Positions 28,701 to 40,700 of a stretch of DNA of 64,000 nt are shown here, one piece after another (position 1 is the stretch's first letter; every line of letters starts with the position of its first letter). Source of the stretch: Acanthaster planci (Eukaryota > Echinodermata > Asteroidea > Valvatida > Acanthasteridae). The notes under the pieces are model-generated. The model ran no database searches. It had not been told where the DNA came from and worked only from the letters and a program-made list of their open reading frames with translations. The stretch lies in contig NW_019091419.1 of the NCBI RefSeq assembly GCF_001949145.1, positions 974,715 to 1,038,714 of the forward strand. Direction: 5' to 3'. The position numbers and the translations under genes were made by a program.

Positions 28701-31700
28701 TGGTGTTTCAGTCCTTCTAGAATCTTTTCAAAGGTGAAAGGTAACCATACTTGTATCTTCACCAAGCATCCCAAGTTACAAAATTATTTCACTCGTTGTA
28801 ATCATTTGAGATAGAGAGACACATCTGAGTATGGGCCTAAATGAGCATGAGATGGTGAAAGTATGTGGATTACCGTGACTAATTTATTTACATGAACCGA
28901 TACATGTACTTGTAGTGTGCCACTCTGCATGTGTGTACCTGCAACTGCAGTGCCGCACATTCTAAGCCCCATGTGATCATGTACTCAAAACTCATAGCAG
29001 ATGTGTCAGCTGATTTTGGCATTGATCAATTGATGTGGATCTTTCATGTTTTTGTATAATTTGCCTTGAGGTGCAGTAAATATATACTGTCACTTGACAT
29101 TGAAAGAAATTTCCAGATGCTGTTTATGTCAAAGAGTACCTCGGAGAACATGTTTTCTCTGATTTTATCTGTTCAAATAAATATAGAAGCATCAAAATCG
29201 AATGCAGTGTCATTTTTCTTCAGAGCTCAACTATAACAAGCTCAAAAGGATTTTTTCTTTGTTCATGCCAAGATGTAAATTCTGTGTGTAGATTGCATCG
29301 TTCGGAGAAAACAGAGAAAACGAGGGGAACATTCACCCTGCATTCATAGTGGATAAACCCTTGAGCATGCCAAGCCTTGCATGTAGCCTTTGTTTGGCAT
29401 GGTTTATCCACTGCAAATACCGGGCGACGGTATGACGAATGACGCAATCTACGTTCAGAATTTGCATCTTGGCATGCTCAGAAAAAAACCTTTTTAAGCT
29501 TGTTATAGTTGAGCTCTGAAGAAAAATGACACTGCATTCGATTTGGATGCTTCCATATTTATTTGAACAAATAAAATCAGAGAAAACATGTTTTCCTTTG
29601 AGGTGCTCTTTAACTCGCGGTTGGCAAGTCAAGGCTACCTCTTAAACTGAAGCTTCACATTTTTTGCCAAAAGTTTGCACCCCTTTTTCTGATGGTTTGA
29701 CCCCCTTCCTTTCTTCTCCCTAGGTGATGCAGTAACCCACTCGGCGCCCCCCTTGCCAAAAAACCCATTGTGTTTATCTTAGTTTGCCTTTTTTTTTTTT
29801 TTGAAGTTATTTACTGCAGTACAGCATTCATTTGCATTTTTACTTTTCATGCCCGTTGATAAAATCAACCTGGCATGTCATCGCTTAGTTCAGTTTGCCT
29901 GTTTTCTTTGTGTGTGTGTGTGTGTTATTTTGTCCCCATCCCGAATTCCTTGAAAAGTGCAATATGGCTACGTAGCAAAAAATCGACCAATTTAAAATGA
30001 TTCCATTCCGCATTTCAATGTAAGTGTGCACTGTTTTCTGCCACTAATATTATCAACCTCAGTATTTGTAATTCTTGTTTGAAGTTTTTGGACCAAAGTT
30101 AAAATAACGGTAAAGCTAACCAGTGTCCGAAAGATTCCAGAGTTTTTCTCAATTGAAGCTAATGTACAGCAAAGGGTTTTCAGTGTTAACTGCATGGCCA
30201 ATACAGACTAATATTAATAAATGCCATGTAAAGATATTTCTTCCAAAAATTTAAATTGTCTTGTGAGATTTCCTCTTCCGATACATGTAATCTTTGTGGA
30301 ATTACTGCATATGACATTGGTTCTCAAGGATACCAGTGAATTATACCAAATATGTAATTACATGTATAAAATTTGATATTATAAAAGGTTAAAATTCACC
30401 AAACGTTACATGTGCAAGTGTTAAAATGTCTAGAAAGATAAGTCTTGCCAGTTTTTTGCTTCTTTCTTTTTTTTCTCTTTTGTTTTTGAGAAAATACTGT
30501 TCTTTTTCTTTCACATGCACAATTAATTTTCCAATTCAAGCACAGTAGCCTACACCATTGTAACCTAAGTTCACCGCCAAAACTTAATTCAAAGAAGTAG
30601 TTTGAAAAAGAGAACATAGCAGCTACCGGTACCTGTATCTCCAATCTCTGGCAGATGTTTTACCTGCAATCCTCGTGACTGGAAATATGAATAAAATGGA
30701 ATTCCAAGTGGGATGCTATTCACGTGTGGACCCTTATTACCAAGCTTCCAAAAGTCCATTTTGTTGTCCTTTTTCAGTCCCCATCTTAACCCCCTTTCTC
30801 CCATTCACCCCTCTACATCCTCAGTTGTCTGCCCGTCCGCAGTCATCCCTACTACCCCCCCTCCTTGCCCCTGTCTTGTCAACCCTGCCTGCTCCATCAG
30901 ATCTCCGTTATTTTTTTTTTTTATAATTTTTAGTCCCTCAGCTCCCCATCGCTGTCCGTCTCACTCTCTCCCCCCTCCTCATGGATTTTTTTGCCCTATC
31001 ACAACAACCCAGCAAGCAAGCGTAGACACCGCCCAGGCCAAGCTTGCCCAGGCCCAGGAGGCTCACAGCACGGAGGTGGAGGCACTTTCGGCCGGCCACA
31101 AGACCACGCTGGCCGAGGTCAGGGAAGGAGCCGAGAAACAGAAGGTGGAGTTTGAGAAGCTGGCAGAGAAGGCGGGCGGACTGAGGAGCTCGCTGCAGGA
31201 GGCCGAACACAAGCTGACTAAGTTAACGGTACGGTGGGCTTTCTCTCTTCTGTCCAGTGAAGTCCTGGGTGGGCATAATACAAGCTAACTCCCTGACGCA
31301 CCCTGTGTTGATTGAGCTGATTTCCTATGGTTAACTTCTTACTGGTGTGAATAAAAACATTGTGAAATTCCATGAAAAATTGGATAAATGATTACTTGCT
31401 AGTTTGCACACAGTTGAACTTGCCGTCTTACCAGCAAACTCCCAGATTATGTGAAACCTCTAGGTCAACAAAATGTGACTGGACCCCACAAAATAATCTT
31501 AAGGCCTCAGTTTTTTAAATTTTTTAATTAAAAAAAGAGTAAAGTGAGTTCTTTGTTTTGATGCATCTCTGAATCTGGCATCCTGTTGAAAAAATTACTG
31601 AAAACTATTGAGGTTTTCTGTTGATTTACGTTGTGCTCTGACAACTTCCAAATCATTTTGTTTGGACGAGTAACAAAATGGAATGATTTGTCTTCTTTGA

Positions 31701-34700
31701 CAGACGGACAAAACACAGGTGGAGTCCAGCCTGGAGCAGATGACCAAGGAGAGGGACCGGCTGAAAGAGGAGCTGGACCAGAGCCTGGCCGAGAAGCAGC
31801 AGCTGTCGCTGGCCAAAGCCGAGCTGAGCCTGAGGCATGATGAGTCCCTGGGCAAGCACAAGCAGCTACAGGAGCAGGTGGAGAAAGAGGGCCAGACGGC
31901 AACCGAGGTAAGGGAGCATGCTGGAATATTGGATGGTTTGGTTGAGAACCTGCTGCCTGCCCTAACACAAACCTGACTGGAGTGTGCGGTCCTCAAGTGA
32001 AATCACCTCAGTTCAGTTTGGGAACCCACACAGTGCTATACTTTTCCACAAGAAACAGTACTTTCTGTAAATGACACTTTGGGTTCATCCGTCAGTATTC
32101 CGTGCCCTCAGTGAGTGCCGGAGAATCCATTACTGCTTTCATTTGGCCATCATTTAGACCTCAAGAGTTTTTCCCTCTGTAGCTAAATTTCAGAGGTGGC
32201 CTTCCCTCTAGATGGTGTTTTTAGCAGGAAGTGTGCTATTGCAGAGCAGTAAACATATTACCACATTAGGAGCTATACATGCATGGAAGGTTAGCAGAAG
32301 TATTTTAGTGGACTGTTTCACATGTGAGCGCAATGGTTTGGAAAAAAAACAGGTTGATGTCCTCAGATGAATTTATTGTCCCTTCAGAATGCAATGTGCA
32401 TTTTCTTATGTCTTCGTCCCCGCCGCCCAGCTCCAGCAAACCCTAGAGGAGTCTAAATCGACCCTGGAGAGGCTGACCCAGGAGCGGGACACAGCCCTGA
32501 GGGAGCGGGCCGAGGCCCTGGCCCAGGCCCAGGAGGTGGCCATGAAGCTGGAGAGCAAGACCTCGGAGGTAGCCGAGATGGCCAAGAGGGAAGGGGAGCA
32601 GCACCAGGAGCAGCTGCAGCGACTGGTGGAGGAGTCTACGGCAGCCAAGGAAGGCAGCCAGCAGCTGAGGGCGCAACTGTGAGTGTCTAGAAAGAGGCTG
32701 GCTGCCTGCTAAGTTGTGCAAAATTGCATAATTGTAGCCAGTACGCTGGAATGGCATAGGTATTGCGCTGTTGAACATGGCCCCGTTTGTGTCATTCTTT
32801 TCTTGGCCAGCACCACATTGTGGAAGAGTTTTCTTTTGCTAATTAAATTTTTACCAGATTTTGGTAACTAGTGCTTGCTCACACAATGTTTCAGGTCCCC
32901 ACAAGAACTTGGTAGGTCCCTCAGCAAAGGAGTAAGAATGTCTGTTGTTCCAGCCCCCCCTCCACCACCAACTGCTTGATGCACCAGCTTGCGCTTGTGC
33001 AGTGTCACATAGAATTGCCAATAGCACACTGCAAGTTAATGCATCTCCTCAGGCTGCAACACTTTGGGGTTTTGAAACCCTCAACATCTATTTCAACCGC
33101 AGTATGTCATTTTGCTGTCTTCCTATCTTCTCTCCGCAGTGAGGCAGCAAACCAAAGTGTGGAGGAGCTCTCTGCACAGAAGTCACAGCTTGAAACGGAC
33201 AAAACGACATTGCAGAAGCAGCTTGTGGAAGCTCAGAAGTACACCGCTGACGTGAACCAACAGGTTTGAAAGTTACCTCTTTACAGTTCTTCCATCAAAT
33301 AATGTTCAAATAACATTCACATGAAAGTTTGCTTCAGCTTTGGCTGAAATGAAATGTTCACAATGAGTGTCATTGTTTTCTGTTCAGCTTGTCCATATCC
33401 AGAAATTAACAAGTCTAAGTTTTGATGTCAAAAACAGGAATGATGTACGCCTTCAGTTATTTGAAAATGCCGCGAGTCGAATCCACAGTAAGTATTCTGA
33501 TGGATTGGGGATTACAGTTTGTCAGATGAATCATTTCCGATTACTTAACAGGCTGGCAAAGAGCTAGAGGATCTGCGGACATCACTGGAGACACTGACCA
33601 GAGAAAAGGACACCCTGGCTCAGGAGAAACAAGTTGCAGTCCAGGATAAGGAAGCGCTCCTTAAGGACAGAGAGGCCCTCCGGCAAGCCCAGGAGGTCCT
33701 CAGACAAGAACAGGAGACTGTCAGGAGGGAGAAAGAAGCTGCTGTCCAGGAGAAGGAAACAGTACTCAAGGAGAAGGTAACAGCAGAAGAGAAGAACTCG
33801 GCCCTGGCCCAGGAGAAGGAGGCAGTCCTGCAGGCCAAGGCGTCAGCCGACAGCCAGGTCCAGGAGGTGGAGCGGCAACGAGCGGGGCTGCAGGGGGAGG
33901 TAGAAGGGCTAAGGCGGCAGGTGGACACTTACAAGCAGCAGCTGGAGTCTCTGACGCAGGCAACGGAGGAAGGCCAGAGCACCTTGGGTTCCCTGCAGGC
34001 TCAGCTGTAAGTTTTGGAGTTCATCTCCTCAAGTTGAGCAACTGAGGTAGTTTGATTAACGTTCCTGTTTTCAATATACTTCCTTTTGTGTTCAAAGGAC
34101 AGAGTTTCTAATCCCAACCAAGCTGGTGTGTGAATTAACTTTTTCCCAGACCCGTGAAATTAAAACCCAAACCTTGTCTCAAAATTTCTGCGGCATGTTA
34201 TTGTAGAAGCTGTGGATGCAATTTACTTTTTAAGTAGATCATCTGTATTTATGTGCTGTCACATGTAGCATGAGTGAATAGACTGCTTTGAATGATACAT
34301 GTTTAAGTGCTCATCTGCTCAAAGGACATGTGAGCAACTATTTGCTGACTAAATATACGAATGTCTGTTTCCAAATGTTCTGCCGCCGATGTCACGAAAC
34401 TCTACACAATGGCGTAAGTCCCCTTATGCCACGTGTATTGCATAAGCTGTGCAATAAATTAAGACTGATTTCACAAAACTTATGCACTGCCTAAATCTGT
34501 GAATTTATGCATCAAATTATGGCATAATTTACGCAGTCATTTTAGGTGGCGTAAGTTGTGTCAAATGAAGGGAACATGAACGAAATGGCTAGCATGTTGT
34601 TTCAGGCTCATCAGTCATTGTTGAACTTAACAAGGCCAACACGAGAAATGTACAACTTCGTTGTAGAAGCTAATGAAAAACTTTTTTGGCTGTGAGAAAA

Positions 34701-37700
34701 ACTATAGATTTTTTTTTCTTCAGATTTTGATGAAGAAAAGACAAACTTTTTCAAAATGGCAGGCGAAGGTGCTTCAACGACTGTTTGATGACTGTTGTTA
34801 TATTGGAAAGGAATATTCATCATAAAAGCCATTTTCGTTCTTGTCCAAGAAATTTGATATTATTAAAAACGTAGCTAGGCATTTTTTCATGAAATCAAAC
34901 GTAAGTATATTGCGCAGCTACGGCATAACGTTGTTGTGCAAGGCTTACACATGGTTCAAAGTTACGCCACTTTTTGTGAAATCAGCTGCTAGCTACCGGT
35001 AGCAAATGTGGGAAAGAATATGATCCTGATGGATGCCCTCGCATATCAGTAAAACTTACATTTTTTACCACAGTTTTCACCACCTGTGCAAAAGAGGTCA
35101 TTAATTGATGATTCTTGCCAGAAAGTCTACTCATTTGAAGTTCATGTATTGCAGGGTTCTAACAACTTGTTTGACTTGGGAAAATCTGTGAATGTTAAAA
35201 ATGCATTTTTGCTTAAAAGTATCTTCATAGGGTAGCACATGTATTGATACCAGTGATGCATGCTGGGCACCAGTTGTTAGCAACTGTTTCAACAACATTC
35301 CGCCTTGTATAGCACTTAACCAAATCAGAGGCACTACAGCTGCCCAACCTGTTTACAGATTTTTACCTCATCATTTGATATCGTTGCCTTTTCAGAGCTG
35401 AAGCCAGATGTGAGGCCGATGCCAGGCAACACCAAGCAGAACAGTTGCAAGCCGAGGCCACCAGACTAAAGAAGGAAGTAGAAACAGTACAGGAAGAAAG
35501 GCAAGCCAAACAGCAGGTAGGTACCTGACACGGATATAGAATTTACAGCTGCTGTAGATTTGTGTTTATTCCTAGACTGCTTGTGGCTTTTGTATAGTTT
35601 TGATATGTACTTGCGCAGTCATTCGCAAAAATTTAGGACCACCCATAGAAAATGCATTAACCTGAAGGAAAACCAAACTTAAACCAATCAATCATGGCAA
35701 CTTATGTTTATTTTGTGTGTAACCTTGGTACCTGGGTTGAACATTTTTGACTACATTTCCATGATTGGATATATTAGCCACTACCTGCTGGGCGACCCGT
35801 TTTCGGGTACATACATGTAGGCTTTACATGCAGAGCTGGGGAGCCCGGAACTGGGACAAAAGAATTGGGCCTTATAACAAAAGACGGTGCTCAGCACAAA
35901 AGACTGAGCTGCTAGACATTACCGACATTTTTGCTCTCAAAAGTGGAGATAATCCAGCCTTGTTTTGAGACAGTATACCACAGTTTGAGGCATTTAGAGC
36001 GAGCGGATTACCACCATGGACAAAAGCTCTTCACCACCGTAGCGATGAGCCACATTGGTTGGGAGTGTTCATTTTGTAGGTAGCGATGCAACTGTGACGC
36101 GTGCATTTCCTAGTCGTTCATGAACCAGCAAAGTTTATTTCCAACCATAGGAGCCTCCGTTGCTCGGAAAAAAGTGCCCTCTCTTGGTCCAGCTCGAGGC
36201 CCATACAATCATCACAGTGCATGTAATTTATACAGTGTCTGTAGTGTGGGTTAAGCCGTTGACTTCTCTTTTATGAAGCAGTGCTGTCAATTAGTTCTTT
36301 ACTGAGCTAGACAGAAAAGTTTTGTTTGGTAATCAGGTATGCTAGTTTACAGGCAAAAGCCTGATTGCATTGTTTTAAATGTAAAATGTTGGCCTAAGTT
36401 TCAGTACTTAACACTGTATATTAGGCTTCTCAGCCCTTATTTGCAGGCTTTGTGGACCATAACTTGGCTGTCGTCCGGGGTAGTAGCCTTTGTCTTACTT
36501 GTGTGTGTATTGCTGTGGCTATGTGTTTTAGGCTAGTAACACACTGCTGTAATTAGCCTCAGCCGGAGATGAAATGATGTTAGCCTGTAAAATTTTCTCA
36601 AAAAGGATTACATAGTATTCCTGCATTGTACATTTATTGCATATCACATTCTCTGACCCACTCGGCAATGTGTTTTATTCTGTTCTTTGACAGTTGGCTG
36701 CTGAGCATACACAGGTCCTTAAAGAATTCCAGGAGCTGAAAGACAAGTGAGAATTTAATCAGACTTCAACTTTTTTTAAATACTTTAAGATATGTTAAGA
36801 TAGGAATTCTGGTCTTAAGATCAGAATATCAGCGGCAGAGTCTGTGTTCAAAATAGAAGATCAATATGCGCTCTTGTCACCACATTTTGCACGTACATCA
36901 CCATGTCACTTTGCTTGCCTCACTTGAAAGGACCACTGTGGTTGTAAACAATACCTGGCGTGTTGTTCCTGGATAAGGGTCTGTTTGTCATTGCTTTGCA
37001 TACATTTTCTGTTAGTTGGATTTTAGTGGTGACCTTTTGGTTGGGTCTTGAATCTGATCAAGTTTTGTTCACAGTTTTTCCATTTATTAAACAATGGAGC
37101 TGTTAAGCACAAGGAATTAGAACGAAGTCCCAACAGACTGTAATCCTATTAACTACTCTGGTGGGCTCCATAGGCAAAGTGCGGTTACCTGCCCCCGTGT
37201 TGAAGACCCTACACATTCTTTGGACACATTGATCGCCACCGCCAGGTAACTGGTAACCCACATACCCACCGTGTTTCCCTGCGGCATACTGGAGTAAATA
37301 AATGACGGAAATGATGTATGAAGAAGATGCGTAGTTCTCTTCTGTAGTCCTCAGATGTCAGCGAGTAATCCCCGCAGATGCGCTTGAAAATTACGAATCG
37401 GCGGTGGTTATTTGGCGAAAAGCCGGACGTTTATAAAGTCAGTTATGACATTTTGCGATTCCGGCGTTAGAGAACAAATACCCAAGATATGAACTGTGAT
37501 ATTTATATCATAAGTAACAATCCTAGTGGTTCCTACTGTTAAAAGACAGTGGAAAGATGCTGAAGGAATGCATTTGACAACGTGGTGAGGTTTCATGCCG
37601 AGACAGTTGTGGACAACGACAGAAAGGATAACGAATATTCCCATGTTTTTTGTGTGTTTTTAAATTTTCCTCTGGACCAGCCACATTTTTTAGGTTTTCT

Positions 37701-40700
37701 TGTGGGTATTTTTGGAGAATTTGTATTAGTTATTCTGTTTATTGTTAAGAGAGAGGTTTTGGGGATGTAAAGACATAACCAGACTTTCATTATCATTGGA
37801 ATATCAGAACAATCACTAAAATTATCGAAATTTAAGTCTCCCATGACGACGGTTTCTGTCTCAAGGTGGCCATGTTGAACGTGCGGAAGTGTAACGGACA
37901 CTCGTGCACAGTACCCACGATCTCCTGCAAATTCAACTACGAGCATTCCTTATAGCCCGCAAGCGGCGCGGAATTTGTTTTGTCCTTGCAGCACGTGGAG
38001 TGCTTGCGATGGCCATCATTGACCCTTTTGATCTCTGTATCTGCTGACTCCTTGTGTATAATAGCTCCATGATTAAACAGTTTTGTTCACGTCGCCTCGG
38101 TAATACTTACTTGTCTATGGTTATTCAGGTTTGAGACAGAGACCATGGGATACGAAGCTGAAAGGGACTCTGTCCAGAACACGTTGGATGTCACCAACTC
38201 GTTAGTGTCTGAGAAAGAACAGGAGGTTGAGAGACAGAACCTGGAGGTAAGAAAGGCCACATATGTTCTTGGTCATTTTTCTTCTGATCTAGCAAGGGAA
38301 CCTTTAATAACAACTCACTGATGACTGTTTTGTTTATTGTTTATTGCTTCTTCTTTGAATTCTTTCCAACAACAATTTGTGTTGGACATGTTGACATGTG
38401 ATCCAAGTTCTTCCTTTCTTTGATGCTTGTCCTTTGTTTCGTTTATTCTCTGGCGTGTTGCAAACAAGCAAATTTGTGCTAGCTCGGAAATCACCCTCGC
38501 CTTACTTTCTCTGAAACTGTTTTACTTTCATGAAGCCTCCACTAAAACTTCTTAATGGTTTAAATTAAAGTACTGAAAGGCACCATAGTTTGACATCTAA
38601 AGTTTGCTGGTTTTCTTGTCCAAACATGGAGAAAGGCTTCAGGCTCTTTGACAGATTTGCCGTGTCTCTGTATTTATTGCTTGATACTGGATACTGAATG
38701 TTGATCGTTCACAACAGAAAAGCCTCAAATCACTCATGTGGAAGTTTTCTCACTCTCAAGATTGCCAGCCTGAAGGGAGAAGTGGCCTTACTGGGCAGCT
38801 ATAAAACCTCAGTGGAAAGGCTAGAAGACGAGAAGACCAGGCTAGAGGAGCAGGTCAGTGACCTACAAGCCGCACTGCAGCAGGTACAGCTGCAGGCCGG
38901 CCAAGCATCTCAGCCCAGCAGCAGGGAGGTAGATGTGGACGGTGAGTGAAGGGGGGCAATGGAGGGTCCCAGGACCCAATTTCACAGAGGGGTCATTCCA
39001 TGAGGTTGAGACACAATTTGTGACAGTGTCCATTGTTACATGGGTTCGGTAACAATGAGCAGCTATTTCCCTGCTTGTGGATTCCAAATTGACGTTGTTG
39101 TGCATCTTGCAAGGCTGAATATAGAGGTGTATGTTATTTTTACAGACTCTAAAGGTCATGAGAGGTGGTAAAAGTTACCGATGTAACAAGGACACCGTCA
39201 CAAATTGCCACCCAACCGCATGGAATGACCCAGGGCCGTTCAGTGGGAAAACTTGCGTGGCAAAGTCATGTGCTGAAGCAGAAATTAGCAGTGCACCAGT
39301 CACAGACATTATAGATGCCACGACGATTTGCTTGTTGGCCTGGTTCTGCTAATCAAATATTTTGTGCACTTAACAAAATTCTAAGATTAGTTTCTCTGTG
39401 AAATTGGTGTTTGGGTAAAGATGGGATAGTCAGGGGTAAAATGGGTGTGTGAGGTCTCAAAAGTCTCTCATAAGATTGATGTAGCAGAGTGAAAGCTACT
39501 TAGCATACAAGTAGGGATGTAATTAGTAGTCAGCGAAAATGCTGATTTAGAGTCTGGGGGAGCGAGGGTTTGGGCTAGACTGGTTACGTGGTAAGGAGGG
39601 GTTATTGTGGATTTAAAGAGATTGTGTAGTAGTTTTTGTTTGCTATAATGGAAATCCACTGTTTTTCTATTTCAGGAGATCCTGTTCTCGCTAAGTTGCA
39701 GGAGGAAAGGGAGATGGCGGAAGGCCAGGTATGAAAACCAGTAATTTTTACAAACCCAGAACTTAATTCTTTGATCCATTGACAGGTTTTGGCACTGCTA
39801 GTTATCAACATCGAACTGTGACTGAGTATATAAAACCGTTTTAACCACTTGCCGCCGGGTTTGCCGGTACCGGACACATATCCTTTATACGCGTGGCCAG
39901 AGTCTTCAAAATCAGACAAAGGGAACTGGGCCTTGTAACAAAAGACTGTATTCCTAACAAAAGACCAGGCTGCTGGGAATTACCAACATTTTTTCGCTTT
40001 CAATAGTTGAGATAATCCAGCCTTGTTTTGAAACAGTATACCACAGTTTGGGGCATTTAGCGCGAGTGGATTACCACTGGGGACAAAAGCACTCCACCAC
40101 TGCAGCGCTGAGCCACACAGTACTGCTGCACGCTAATCTGGCCTTTATTGAAAAGAGGTCAGCTGCGCACTGTGCCAGGTTCGTGAACAAAAGAAAATTA
40201 CGTAACACCGCATAATCTGGGCTCTTTTTACAAGGCAGCAGGCCTGAAATACTCCAGCGTCAATAGATGTTGTCTGTCAGATTAGAGAAGAAACCACACA
40301 GTCCTTCGTGTGGGTGTAAGTGTCCAGTTAATGGTTAATGAAGATCTGAATTGTTTAAAGAATTTTGAAAACAGAAAAAAAAGAAAATTATCCCGTCTCA
40401 GCATCGTCAACATTCATAAATGCCCCCGGTGCAAAGTGGTTGAATGGAAACTAACTAAATATTATCCATGTGTCAAACTCTACAGTTCACCTTTGCCATT
40501 TGTCTTTCTTCCAAAGGTGACCTTCCTCAATTCAGTCATCGTCGACCTTCAACGCAAGAATGATGAGCTGCGGGCGCGGCTAGAGATAATGGAGGAAGGA
40601 GGGATAAATGGTGCCCACAATGACCTGTCACTGGATGACATGGAGTGAGTTGGACGGAGCCTTCCCCTTGCCCTTCATCCCTCGACTTTCCTCTTGTGCA

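Larger units (their letters stand above)
24549..31012 (+). other. CLIP1 intron 15, 6.5 kb
   Basis: The longest intron. It contains a hAT-type miniature element with target duplication (27286-27731), a large nested fold-back (29129-29611), a short (GT)n run near 29910-29927 and T or C/T tracts near 29790 and 30905. No coding sequence is recognised. Confidence 0.55.
34007..38128 (+). other. CLIP1 introns 20 to 22
   Basis: Intron 21 carries a copy of a dispersed repeat (35760-36215). Intron 22 has a minus-strand open stretch at 37593-37946 with GDLNFD, faintly like a LINE endonuclease motif but too weak to call. Confidence 0.4.

Noticed and set aside
29220-29632. Two overlapping minus-strand open frames.
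   Set aside because: They come from the arms of the fold-back element and lack any domain.
31528-31996. Long minus-strand open frames opposite CLIP1 coiled-coil exons (also 32406-32778, 33620-33963, 21477-21952, 7813-8178).
   Set aside because: They are antisense shadows of GC-rich, stop-poor coding exons whose plus-strand frames are conserved and splice correctly.
37593-37946. Minus-strand frame with [13 protein letters not shown], similar to LINE endonuclease motifs.
   Set aside because: Only one short motif fits, with no neighbouring endonuclease or reverse transcriptase motif.
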